From Microcoleus sp. bin38.metabat.b11b12b14.051 (GTDB lineage Bacteria > Cyanobacteriota > Cyanobacteriia > Cyanobacteriales > Microcoleaceae): a stretch of DNA of 64,000 nucleotides. The notes under the pieces are model-generated. The model did no database searches. It saw only the letters and a list, made by a program, of their open reading frames with translations, and was not told the DNA's origin. Shown here one piece after another: positions 35,291 through 44,473 of the stretch; within the stretch, counting starts at the first letter, position 1, and each line of letters opens with the position of its first letter. A program made the translations under genes and the position numbers. The DNA is taken from contig NZ_JAAFKD010000030.1 of the NCBI RefSeq assembly GCF_013299165.1, positions 1 through 64,000 on the forward strand, written 5' to 3'.

Positions 35291-37210
35291 TAAATCGTAG
35301 GATGTGTCGCCTTGAAAAGTTTTGCCACTACTTGAAGATATTGATAGCGACGCACCACACAGCTTAATGCGGTACAAATACAGATTGTAGGGTGTGTCGC
35401 TGTGAGAAGAATTGCCACTAATTGAAGAGATTGATGGCGACGCACCACACAGTTTAATGCGGTACAAATACTGATTGTAGGGTGTGTCGCTGTGAGAAGA
35501 TTTGCCACTAATTGAAGATATTGATAGCGACGCACCACACAGTTTAATGCGGTACAAATACTGATTGTAGGGTGTGTCGCTGTGATAATTGTTGCCACTA
35601 ATTGAAGATATTGATGGCGACGCACCACACAGTTTAATGCGATCTGAATACAGATTGTAGGGTGTGTCGCTGTGAGAAGATTTGCCACTAATTGAAGATA
35701 TTGATAGCGACGCACCACACAGTTTAATGCGGTACAAATACTGATTGTAGGGTGTGTCGCTGTGATAATTGTTGCCACTAATTGAAGATATTGATGGCGA
35801 CGCACCACACAGTTTAATGCGATCTGAATACAGATTGTAGGGTGTGTCGCCTTGAAAAGTTTTGCCACTACTTGAAGATATTGATGGCGACGCACCACAC
35901 AGCTTAAGGTGCGTCGCTATGGGATTTGTCGGCACTATTTGAGACTATTTGAGGGCGACACACCCTACAGTTTAAGGTGCTGTGAAAAGTTTTGCCACTA
36001 ATTGAAGATATTGATAGCGACGCACCACACAGTTTAAGGTGCGTCGCTATGGGATTTATCGGCACTATTTGAGACTATTTGAGGGCGACACACCCTACAG
36101 TTTAAGGTGCTTTGAGAAGTTTTGCCACTACTTGAAGATATTGATAGCGACGCACCACACAGTTTAAGGTGCGTCGCTATGGGATTTGTCGGCACTATTT
36201 GAGACTATTTGAGGGCGACACACCCTACAGTTTAAGGTGCTTTGATAATTGGCCACTACTTGAAGATATTGATGGCGATGCACCACTGATTGTAGGGTGT
36301 GTCGCTGTGATAATTCTTGCCACTACTTGAAGATATTGATGGCGACGCACCAAGGATTGTAGGGTGTGTCGCTGTGAGAAGTTTTGCCACTACTTGAAGA
36401 TATTGATAGCGACGCACCACACAGTTTAAGGTGCGTCGCTATGGGATTTGTCGGCACTATTTGAGACTATTTGAGGGCGACACACCCTACAGTTTAAGGT
36501 GCTTTGAGAATTTGCTACTACTTGAAGATATTGATAGCGAGGCACCACACAGTTTAAGGTGCGTCGCTATGGGATTTGTCCGCACTATTTGAGACTATTT
36601 GAGGGCGACACACCCTACAGTTTAAGGTGCTTTGATAATTCTTGCCACTACTTGAAGATATTGATAGCGAGGCACCACACAGTTTAAGGTGCGTCGCTAT
36701 GGGATTTGTCCGCACTATTTGAGACTATTTGAGGGCGACACACCCTACAGTTTAAGGTGCTTTGATAATTCTTGCCACTACTTGAAGATATTGATAGCGA
36801 GGCACCACACAGTTTAAGGTGCGTCGCTATGGGATTTGTCCGCACTATTTGAGACTATTTGAGGGCGACACACCCTACAGTTTAAGGTGCTTTGATAATT
36901 CTTGCCACTAATTGAAGATATTGATGGCGACGCACCACACAGTTTAAGGTGCGTCGCTATGGGATTTGTCGGCACTATTTGAGACTATTTGAGGGCGACA
37001 CACCCTACAGTTTAAGGTGCTTTGATAATTCTTGCCACTACTTGAAGATATTGATGGCGATGCACCAATGATTGTAGGGTGTGTCGCTGTGAGAAGTTTT
37101 GCCAATAATTGAAGATATTGATAGCGACGCACCACACAGTTTAAGTGGGTTTTGTAAAATTAAAAAATACTACTTGAAGATATTGATGGCGACGCAGCAC
37201 ACAGTTTAAG
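35291..37210. repeat. ~1.9-kb compound tandem array with 90-bp then 130-bp units
   Basis: From about 35291 to 35910 a 90-bp unit (landmark GATTGTAGGGTGTGTCGC) recurs at 35381, 35471, 35561, 35651, 35741 and 35831. From about 35911 to 37030 a 130-bp unit (landmark GGGATTTGTC or GGGATTTATC before CGGCACTATTTGAG) recurs at 35921, 36051, 36181, 36442, 36571, 36701, 36831 and 36961. Units contain GTAGGGTGTGTCGC / GCGACGCACCAC inverted arms. Two minus-strand frames stay open across the 90-bp part only because 90 is divisible by three. There is no support for a protein. Confidence 0.93.
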
Positions 37211-37395
37211 TAAGTAATCGGACTACCGAATAGGGGCAATCCCCCTGCTGGTTATCGCTACTGAGGGGCGATGTTGCGGATATCCAGCAATTCAATCATC
37301 TGTAACACCAAAGCTGAATATATATCCGGTGTCAGCTTAGTAGAGAATGAAAAGTGCACAAAAGCTCGATCGCCAATTATCCATACAGCAAAAAC

Positions 37396-38886
37396 ATGGC
37401 AACACTCTACGTTAACGCACAAACAGGCAGCAATGGAGCAGTCGGCAGCCAATCTGCTCCCTTCAAAACGATCGCCCGCGCGATCGACTCCGCTGCATCC
37501 GGAACAGTTATTCAGCTAGCCGCGGGAACTTACAGCGCAGCCAGCGGCGAACAATTCCCCTTAGAAATTCCCTCAGGAGTCAAAGTGATCGGGAATGAAG
37601 CCAACAAAGGAAGCGGCACTCTGATTCAAGGAAGCGGCAAATTTGTCAGTCCCAGCGCTGCGGGTCAAAATATCACTATACTGCTAGCAACTGATGCTGA
37701 ATTGCGCGGAGTAACTGTCACTAATTTGGATAGTCGCGGCACCGGAGTCTGGATTGAGTCAACTTCTCCCACTGTGGCTAACTGCACTTTCACTCTTTGC
37801 AAGCGCGAAGGTATTTTTGCCACAGGTACGGCTAATCCTGGGATTCTCGACAACAGATTTATAGAAAACTCGGCGGCTGGCGCGATCTTTGCTGGCAGTG
37901 CTAAAGGCGTAATCCGGCGCAATGTTTTTCAAAATACCGGTTTTGGTATTTCTCTACAAGCTCAATCGGCTCCTTTGATTGTTGACAACCAAATTGTGGC
38001 TAATCGCTCTGGTATTGTTTTAACGGGGAGCTCCAAGCCGATGGTGCGGAAGAATCGCATTGAAAAAAATACCGAAGATGGTTTGACTGCGGTGGAAAAA
38101 TCGCTGCCGGATCTTGGTACGGCTCAAGATTTGGGGGGCAATATTTTTGCCAATAATGGCGAGTTTGATTTGCAAAATGCTACTGCGACTAAGATTTTTG
38201 CGCTGGGAAATCAGCTCAATCCTTCGCGGGTAAAAGGTTTATTTGAGTTGGGAAATGTGACGCCGACTCCAACTCCGACTCCGACTCCAACTCCAACTCC
38301 GACTCCTGGCGGCGTCAAGTTTAGCGACACCAGCACACATTGGGCTAAGGATTTTATCGATCGCCTCGCTTCCATGAATATTGTTAACGGGTTTCCTGAC
38401 GGTACTTTTAAACCTGACGCGAGTTTAACTAGAGCTCAGTATGCGGCTTTGCTGGCGAGGGCGTTTGAGTTGGCGCCGCGCCGTGAAGCCACGGTGTTTA
38501 AGGATGTGGCGCCGGATTTTTGGGCCCAAAGTGCGATCGTCAAAGCGAATCGAGGTGGGTTTTTGGCTGGATACCCCGACAGCACGTTTCGCCCGGAACA
38601 GAATTTGACTAGAACTCAGGCGATCGTATCATTGGTAAACGGCTTGCAGATTACAGGCGGCAATCCTAATTCTTTGAGCGTTTATGCCGATCGAGCTTTG
38701 ATTCCCAGTTTTGCTACCGACTCCATCGCCACCGCCACAGAGCGCAAAATCGTCGTCAACTATCCCGCGCGAGACAAGCTGTCCCCCGCCCGCGATATCA
38801 CCCGCGGCGAGATATCCGCCCTCGTTTACCAAACTTTGGTAGCCACAAACCGAGCAGAGCCAATTAACTCTCCCTACATCGTCTAG
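37396..38886 (+). CDS. Right-handed beta-helix (DUF1565) protein with C-terminal SLH domains
   Basis: A 496-aa protein. The N-terminal part starts ATLYVNAQTGSNG, typical of DUF1565, with SAPFKTIARAID, IQLAAGTY and repeated parallel-beta-helix coils (VANCTFTLCKREGIFATG, GILDNRFIENSAAGAIFAG, VIRRNVFQNTGFGISL). A Pro/Thr linker (PTPTPTPTP, about 297-308) leads to three SLH repeats: FSDTSTHWAKDFIDRLAS, FKDVAPDFWAQSAIVKANR and a more diverged third. SLH domains normally hold proteins to the cell wall. No signal peptide is visible from this ATG or from an in-frame start at 37354, so how it would be exported is unclear. It could be a glycan-binding or lyase-like surface protein. Confidence 0.85.
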   Translation: MATLYVNAQTGSNGAVGSQSAPFKTIARAIDSAASGTVIQLAAGTYSAASGEQFPLEIPSGVKVIGNEANKGSGTLIQGSGKFVSPSAAGQNITILLATDAELRGVTVTNLDSRGTGVWIESTSPTVANCTFTLCKREGIFATGTANPGILDNRFIENSAAGAIFAGSAKGVIRRNVFQNTGFGISLQAQSAPLIVDNQIVANRSGIVLTGSSKPMVRKNRIEKNTEDGLTAVEKSLPDLGTAQDLGGNIFANNGEFDLQNATATKIFALGNQLNPSRVKGLFELGNVTPTPTPTPTPTPTPTPGGVKFSDTSTHWAKDFIDRLASMNIVNGFPDGTFKPDASLTRAQYAALLARAFELAPRREATVFKDVAPDFWAQSAIVKANRGGFLAGYPDSTFRPEQNLTRTQAIVSLVNGLQITGGNPNSLSVYADRALIPSFATDSIATATERKIVVNYPARDKLSPARDITRGEISALVYQTLVATNRAEPINSPYIV

Positions 38887-39118
38887 GCGAATTGCCAGAG
38901 GGGGAGCAGAGCTGAGGAGTTTTGATACGGGGCATTGAAACATACAATTTAAATGCCCAACAGCTTACCAATCAGCAACTCGTTTCGGATTTCCCCAATC
39001 TCCTCCTCCCCTCTCTCTCCCCTATCCCTCTGGTAAGTCTTGACTTCCGAGTGCCCGAATCGTTTTATGATTAAAAAATTAAGAAATTCAGCAATCTTTA
39101 AGGTTCGACTGTCAAATT

Positions 39119-39454
39119 ATGGCTAAAATTCAATTCTCCCGGGGGATGGACGAAGATTCTATACCCGAAGTGCGCCTAACCCGTTCTAAAACCGGAACTC
39201 AAGGCACTGCCACGTTTTTGTTTGAAAATCCCAAAGCTCTCAGCAGCACCAGTACCCAAGACATTACTGGAATGTATATGATCGACGATGAAGGCGAACT
39301 CCTGACTCGCGAGGTCAAGGCGAAGTTCGTCAACGGTCAGCCTGCGGGTTTGGAAGCTCTTTATCTGATGAGAAGTGCCGAAGAATGGGAGCGTTTTATG
39401 CGTTTCATGGAACGCTACTCGGAAGCAAACGGCTTAGGATTTAGCAAGGCATAA
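39119..39454 (+). CDS. psb28: Photosystem II assembly protein Psb28
   Basis: A 111-aa soluble thylakoid-associated protein that binds PSII intermediates (CP47 side) during assembly and repair. Family stretches are [57 protein letters not shown] and [20 protein letters not shown]. The length is normal. It is monocistronic and followed 98 bp later by moaB. Confidence 0.96.
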   Translation: MAKIQFSRGMDEDSIPEVRLTRSKTGTQGTATFLFENPKALSSTSTQDITGMYMIDDEGELLTREVKAKFVNGQPAGLEALYLMRSAEEWERFMRFMERYSEANGLGFSKA

Positions 39455-39552
39455 TAGATAATTGGTAATTGGTAATTCGTAATTGGTAGTAGGTAATTGG
39501 TAAGAAAGCCGATCGCCTACTGCCAATTTCCGATTACTTACGACAAGAAACT

Positions 39553-40059
39553 ATGACGCAAATTCCTCACCCCGATTTATCTAAAATAACCGTAAATTGC
39601 GCTATCATTACTGTTAGCGATACGCGCTCGGCTGAAACAGATAATAGCGGCTTGTTAACCAAGAAGCTGTTAAAAGATGCCGGTCACTCTGTGGTAGCTT
39701 ACACTGTTGTTAAAGATGATGCGGCAAAAATTGTATCGCAAATGCAGGCGTTTTCCCAGCGCGAAGATGTGGATACAATCATTTTTAACGGCGGGACGGG
39801 TATTTCTCCCCGAGATACTACTTACGATGTGATGGAGAGTTTGCTAGACAGGATTTTACCGGGATTTGGGGAGATATTTCGGTTTTTGAGCTATCAAGAA
39901 ATTGGTTCGAGGGCGATCGCATCTCGTGCAGTTGCAGGCGTATATAAAGGCAAGTTAGTCTTCTCTCTTCCCGGCTCTAGCAATGGCGTAAGACTAGCTG
40001 TGGAAAAGCTAATTTTACCGGAATTAATTCACTTGGTGCAGCAGTTGCGCGGCGGCTGA
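39553..40059 (+). CDS. moaB: Molybdenum cofactor biosynthesis protein MoaB
   Basis: A 168-aa MoaB/Mog-fold protein, predicted to adenylate molybdopterin in molybdenum cofactor synthesis. Family stretches are CAIITVSDTRSAETDNSG, TIIFNGGTGISPRDTTYD with the pterin-binding GGTG motif, FGEIFRFLSYQEIGSRAI, and LPGSSNGVRLAVEKLILPEL. The length is typical. Other moa genes are not nearby. Confidence 0.93.
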   Translation: MTQIPHPDLSKITVNCAIITVSDTRSAETDNSGLLTKKLLKDAGHSVVAYTVVKDDAAKIVSQMQAFSQREDVDTIIFNGGTGISPRDTTYDVMESLLDRILPGFGEIFRFLSYQEIGSRAIASRAVAGVYKGKLVFSLPGSSNGVRLAVEKLILPELIHLVQQLRGG

Positions 40060-40317
40060 GGGCAGGCGATCGAGTTTGAAGTCGATCGCCCGCATCCAGC
40101 TTTTGTTAATCATGACTTACGCTCAAAACGCGATTGTTAACCGTTGTCCTCCGCCAGGAACGAAGCAATCTCCGTATCTATTTTTCAGAGGTTTTCTCTT
40201 TTGGCATCTGGGATCGGAAGCGTATTGATTTATATAGCAACCGCCAAAGCTGTTAAGACATAGATAACCTCATGAATAGAACCAGAAACCCCTCTACCCT
40301 TAACGGTTTGATTCCTT

Positions 40318-40462
40318 TAACAGTCAACAGTCAACAGTCAACAGTCAACCGTCAACAGTCAACCGTCAACAGTCAACCGTCAACAGTCAACAGTCAACCG
40401 TCAACCGTCAACCGTCAACCGTCAACAGTCAACAGTCAACCGTCAACCGTCAACCGTCAACT
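40318..40462. repeat. GTCAACA/GTCAACC heptamer array, about 20 copies
   Basis: An uninterrupted period-7 run mixes AGTCAAC and CGTCAAC units. It is one of the longest heptamer tracts in the window. An apparent 65-codon ORF across it is a by-product. The rest of the gene-free stretch 40060-40574 shows nothing recognisable. Confidence 0.95.
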
Positions 40463-40574
40463 GCTATAGCGTGCCTGCGATCGCTCCTGTGATAAATTTC
40501 AGGGTGCCTGCGGTCGATCGACTTCCCAGTATGTCAAAATACATTAGAAATATTGTGTATCGCCAATTTTTGCA

Positions 40575-42008
40575 ATGACGTTGCCTGCCGGATCTCGTTC
40601 TCCTGCTTTGTTCCAAACGCTTTCGCTGGTAGCCGATCCGATCGCCTTTTTCGATCGCTATTCTGCCAAATATGGCGATACATTTACCGCCCGCGTACTG
40701 GGGCCCGCTTCGCCACCCGTCGTGTTTCTAGGCCGTCCCGAAGCCATTCAGGGCGTGTTTACAACCTTCGCCGATGCCTTTGAATTTGGCAAAGTCACCA
40801 ACGTATTTCGCCCGCTGGTAGGAAATGAATCCCTAATTATGAACGAAGGGGCGCGACACCTGCGACAGCGACAGCTATTAATGCCCGCGCTACATCGGGA
40901 ACAGTTGCACAGTCAAGGCGATTTGATTGTGGATTTGACGCGCAAGCAAACGCAGCACTGGAAAACCGCAGACGCGATCGCCGTGCGTCAAGAAATGTCA
41001 GAAATTTCGCTGCAAGTAATCCTGCAAGTTGTCTTCGGATTAGTGCCGGGAGAGCGCTATGAACGCCTCAAACACTTGCTGGGGAAACTTTTAGAAGCAA
41101 TTACCTCAGAACTCTACTCAATCCAATTTTTCTTTGCGCCGTTGCAGCAAAATTTCGGATCTTGGAGTCCGTGGGGGCAGTTTTTGCAGCAAATGGCGCA
41201 GATTGACTCGCTGATTTATGCAGAAATTGCCGAGAGGCGATCGCATTCTCTGGATGCGTCTCGCACGGATATTCTGTCAGTATTAATGATGGCGCGCGAC
41301 GAAGCAGGCGAATCAATTGGCGATCGAGAATTGCGCGATCAGTTGATGACGCTGTTGTTGTTGGGACACGAAACCACTGGATCGGGATTGACTTGGGCAT
41401 TTTACTGGCTGCATCAATTTCCAGACTGTCTGGCTAAATTGCGCGCCGAATTGGATGAATTGGGCGAAAATCCCGATCCCGTCGCGCTTTCGCAGTCGCC
41501 GTATTTAACCGCAGTTTGTAAAGAAGCGCTGCGGGTGTATCCCATCGCCTTAATTTCGCAGCCGCGCAAGGTAAAAAGGGCGATCGAACTTGAAGGCTAT
41601 ACCTATCAACCGGGAACGATTTTAATCCCCTCTGTGTATTTAGCGCACCGCCGCCCTGAAACCTACGAAAATCCGGCCGGGTTTAATCCCGATCGCTTTT
41701 TAGATCGCAAGTTTTCCGCCGCTGAATATTTACCTTTTGGGGGCGGGAGTCGAAGCTGCATCGGGATGGCGCTGTCGATGTTTGAGATGAAGCTGGTGTT
41801 AGCAACGGTGTTGTCGGCGCGCGAGTTTGTCTCGAATCTCGATCGGCCAATTCGTCCCAGCCGCCGGGGAATCACCTTTGTACCGCCGGAGAAGTTTCGA
41901 TTAACCGTTGTGGGCGATCGGTTATCTTCCGATATCAAATCCGCAGGATTGACAGCAATAAATCAGGTTCGTAGTGCCGACTTCAGTCGGCAAAAAGCTG
42001 CGGACTAA
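40575..42008 (+). CDS. Cytochrome P450, CYP110-like
   Basis: A 477-aa heme monooxygenase. Motifs: the I-helix LLLGHETTGS, the K-helix ExxR in KEALRVYP, the PERF-like FNPDRFLDR, and the heme loop FGGGSRSCIG with C395 as iron ligand. CYP110 members hydroxylate fatty acids or terpenoids; no terpene synthase is adjacent, so the substrate is open. The last ~14 residues (QVRSADFSRQKAAD) and the stop codon are encoded by the first unit of a downstream repeat array, so the natural C-terminus has been extended or replaced. TTG/ATG alternatives are not needed: the ATG fits the family start. Confidence 0.9.
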   Translation: MTLPAGSRSPALFQTLSLVADPIAFFDRYSAKYGDTFTARVLGPASPPVVFLGRPEAIQGVFTTFADAFEFGKVTNVFRPLVGNESLIMNEGARHLRQRQLLMPALHREQLHSQGDLIVDLTRKQTQHWKTADAIAVRQEMSEISLQVILQVVFGLVPGERYERLKHLLGKLLEAITSELYSIQFFFAPLQQNFGSWSPWGQFLQQMAQIDSLIYAEIAERRSHSLDASRTDILSVLMMARDEAGESIGDRELRDQLMTLLLLGHETTGSGLTWAFYWLHQFPDCLAKLRAELDELGENPDPVALSQSPYLTAVCKEALRVYPIALISQPRKVKRAIELEGYTYQPGTILIPSVYLAHRRPETYENPAGFNPDRFLDRKFSAAEYLPFGGGSRSCIGMALSMFEMKLVLATVLSAREFVSNLDRPIRPSRRGITFVPPEKFRLTVVGDRLSSDIKSAGLTAINQVRSADFSRQKAAD

Positions 42009-42290
42009 ACTCAGCAAAAAGCAAGTTCGTAGTGCCGACTAAAGTCAGCAAAAAGCAGGTTCGTAGTGCCGACTTCAGTCGGCAAAAAGCTGCGGACTAA
42101 ACTCAGCAAAAAGCAGGTTCGTAGTGCCGACTAAAGTCAGCAAAAAGCAGGTTCGTAGTGCCGACTTCAGTCGGCAAAAAGCTGCGGACTAAACTCAGCA
42201 AAAAGCAGGTTCGTAGTGCCGACTTCAGTCGGCAAAAAGCTGCGGACTAAAGCCGGCAAAAAGCTGCGGACTAAAGTCCGCACTACGAAC
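41965..42290. repeat. Array of GTAGTGCCGACTTCAGTCGG repeats
   Basis: Repeats of AGGTTCGTAGTGCCGACT(TC/AA)AGTC with GCTGCGGACTAAACTCAGC spacers run from 41965 to about 42290 in alternating ~60- and ~35-bp units. The last unit forms a hairpin with GGACTAAAGTCCGCACTAC. It starts inside the P450 coding sequence and overlaps its stop codon. Confidence 0.88.
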
Positions 42291-42346
42291 CGTTTGTTTT
42301 TGTGATGGTAATCTACCGGATAATATCTAACAACCTGAAGCTGGCA

Positions 42347-42670
42347 TCAAGCGATGAAAATTCCAGCAACTTTGTCTCCATTCATAGTCATCTGTGCCAC
42401 AAATTCATCTCCACCATCTGCAAAACTCAGCTTCCACAAATAAATCATAGAATCACCTTGTTTTAAATCGCCAAAATAAGTAATTGAATATCCGTTTTGC
42501 AGGCGCGAACCGAGTTGTTCGCTAACATCTTCAAACATTTCTTGTGTAATCGCAGCTTTATAGCCAGCATCGCCCACAGTTGTAAAAAGCTCGTAATTTT
42601 TCGAGGCTGTAGAATCCAAAATCGTCTGCAAACAATCGATGACGTGTTGAGATGGAGCTGTCGGGTTCAT
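42347..42670 (-). CDS. Small protein of unknown function, possibly NTF2/SnoaL-like
   Basis: A 107-aa protein starting at ATG 42670; a preceding in-frame TTG is ignored. It has an N-terminal helix (SQHVIDCLQTILDSTASKNYELF) and a curved-sheet-like C-terminal half (YSITYFGDLKQGDSMIYLWKLSF, EFVAQMTMNGDKVAGIFIA). This is the pattern of DUF3887/NTF2-like folds, seen without catalytic residues. It is monocistronic, between the P450 repeat array and a methyltransferase. The function is not known. Confidence 0.7.
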   Translation of the reverse strand: MNPTAPSQHVIDCLQTILDSTASKNYELFTTVGDAGYKAAITQEMFEDVSEQLGSRLQNGYSITYFGDLKQGDSMIYLWKLSFADGGDEFVAQMTMNGDKVAGIFIA

Positions 42671-42831
42671 CAAGATATCCTTAATTTCGGGTTTTCTCAG
42701 AATCTTCTACCTAAGACCGCTGTCTAACCATTAATTTTACCAGATTGGCGATCGTATCAAATACAGTAGGGACACGGCACTGCCGTATCCTACCCGAGCG
42801 CCGTGTCCCACCTAAAATCACCTCAAAACCG

Positions 42832-43767
42832 CTAAATTGCCTCAGCAACAACAGTCCGGTGTCGGACAGTATTGCAAGTAATCGTCGGCGCAGCAAAACC
42901 CGAATCAACCAAAGCCTGCTCGATATCCAACCCAAAATACTGATCCAAATAAGGCTCCGTACTCTTGAGCAAAGTCAAAATATAAGGAGGCATTTTAGCA
43001 TAAACTTCAGACTGAGGATTCATATCCATAATTGTCAAATGTCCGCCAGCCCGCAACAAACGCCGAGCTTCCAGAAATACTTCTTTAGAAGCTTTCTGTG
43101 GCAATTCGTGACAAACTAAACAAATAGAAACCAAATCAAAACTAGCCGCAGGTAAACGAGTAGATTCAGCAGCAGCATGAACCCAACTCGGAGATCTTTG
43201 ACTAGAAAATTCCGCTTCTCGTTGTTGGGAACGGTATTGAGCAACTGCTAAAAAATAAGGCGACAAATCCACTCCAGTCATCTTGGCTTCCGGGTAAACA
43301 TCCCCAAGAGCAAACGTACTCATTCCCACACTGCATCCCAAATCCACAATATTTTGCGGCGGTTTACCAATTTGAGCTTTAACGATTTCGTGATAGCTAG
43401 CGCGAAGTTTAGCATCACCTTCTGCACCAGCTTCCGGCCAAATTCCCGCATGAACTGCACGGGCTGCAACTTCAACTTCTGTCGCAGCCTCCCAACTCAT
43501 ATTACCTTTTTCGTAAGCGTGGAATGAAGTTAGATAATATTTTGGGTAAACCAGATCGGGATTTTCTACGCTCAGCAATTCTGCATCCCAATTCCGGGCC
43601 AAAAGTTCTTGGGCTTCTTCTCGCCAATGCACCCCGATTTTTTCGGCTCTGTTTATCATCATTTCCCGCGCTTGGTGCTTGGCTAGAGCGGCCAAAGGTT
43701 TGATGGAGAGTACGCTATTTACTAAACGCGATGCTAATCCCGGAGTTTTGTTAACTGCAACATTCAT
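42832..43767 (-). CDS. Class I SAM-dependent methyltransferase
   Basis: A 311-aa protein. The N-terminal ~130 residues are helical (NPDLVYPKYYLTSFHAYEKG, MSWEAATEVEVAARAVHAG). The Rossmann methyltransferase domain follows: motif I IVDLGCSVGMSTF (about 140-152), GVDLSPYFLAVA (motif II Asp), SFDLVSICLVCHELP (motif IV-like) and LRAGGHLTIMDMNP. The C-terminus carries a helical cap. The substrate is not clear; relatives include small-molecule and lipid methyltransferases. It is monocistronic. Confidence 0.85.
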   Translation of the reverse strand: MNVAVNKTPGLASRLVNSVLSIKPLAALAKHQAREMMINRAEKIGVHWREEAQELLARNWDAELLSVENPDLVYPKYYLTSFHAYEKGNMSWEAATEVEVAARAVHAGIWPEAGAEGDAKLRASYHEIVKAQIGKPPQNIVDLGCSVGMSTFALGDVYPEAKMTGVDLSPYFLAVAQYRSQQREAEFSSQRSPSWVHAAAESTRLPAASFDLVSICLVCHELPQKASKEVFLEARRLLRAGGHLTIMDMNPQSEVYAKMPPYILTLLKSTEPYLDQYFGLDIEQALVDSGFAAPTITCNTVRHRTVVAEAI

Positions 43768-43848
43768 ATTTTATATTTTTCTTTTGGGCGCGATCGATTA
43801 TAACACACATACATCATTTTTATTGAGTTGAGACAATGAAACTTCATC

Positions 43849-44352
43849 AGGTTCGTAGTGAGGACTTTAGTCCTTTCTTGGATGCGAACTAAAATCCTCA
43901 CTACAGGTTCGTAGTGAGGACTTTAGTCCTTTCTTGGATGCGAACTAAAATCCTCACTACAGGTTCGTAGTGAGGACTTTAGTCCTTTCTTGGATGCGAA
44001 CTAAAATCCTCACTACAGGTTCGTAGTGAGGACTTTAGTCCTTTCTTGGATGCGAACTAAAATCCTCACTACAGGTTCGTAGTGAGGACTTTAGTCCTTT
44101 CTTGGATGCGAACTAAAATCCTCACTACAGGTTCGTAGTGAGGACTTTAGTCCTTTCTTGGATGCGAACTAAAATCCTCACTACAGGTTCGTAGTGAGGA
44201 CTTTAGTCCTTTCTTGGATGCAGACTAAAATCCTCACTACAGGTTCGTAGTGAGGACTTTAGTCCTTTCTTGGATGCAGACTAAAATCCTCACTACAGGT
44301 TCGTAGTGAGGACTTTAGTCCTTTCTTGGATGCGGACTAAAGTCCTCACTAC
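43849..44352. repeat. Tandem array of a 56-bp palindromic unit, nine copies
   Basis: Units start at 43849, 43905, 43961, 44017, 44073, 44129, 44185, 44241 and 44297, exactly 56 bp apart. The left arm is constant (GTAGTGAGGACTTTAGTCC). The right arm is GCGAACTAAAATCC in units 1-6, GCAGACTAAAATCC in units 7-8 and the perfect complement GCGGACTAAAGTCC in unit 9. Non-coding. Confidence 0.96.
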
Positions 44353-44473
44353 AAACCAATCTGAGCATAATCCATTGAGCGAAAATGATATTGCGGGGGA
44401 ATCGGGAATCGGATTTACCGAAGTTGGAGTATTGGGAAGAACACTATCAAATCTAATTATTTAGGAGTTTGTT

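Noticed and set aside
35225-35935. 236-codon and 202-codon minus-strand ORFs across the 90-bp array
   Set aside because: Two frames are open at once because the unit is 90 bp; the array then continues with 130-bp units that break the frames.
37258-37452. 64-codon minus-strand ORF overlapping the start of the beta-helix gene
   Set aside because: Part of it (FSTKLTPDIYSALVLQMIEL) looks protein-like and could be a gene remnant, but there is no start support and it overlaps a clear gene.
40272-40469. 65-codon ORF of Ser/Thr/Val/Asn/Gln repeats
   Set aside because: It is a translation of GTCAACA/GTCAACC heptamers.
40575-43767. Biosynthetic cluster of P450 plus methyltransferase
   Set aside because: The genes are separated by repeat arrays and a small unrelated gene on the opposite strand, and no terpene, polyketide or peptide synthase is present.
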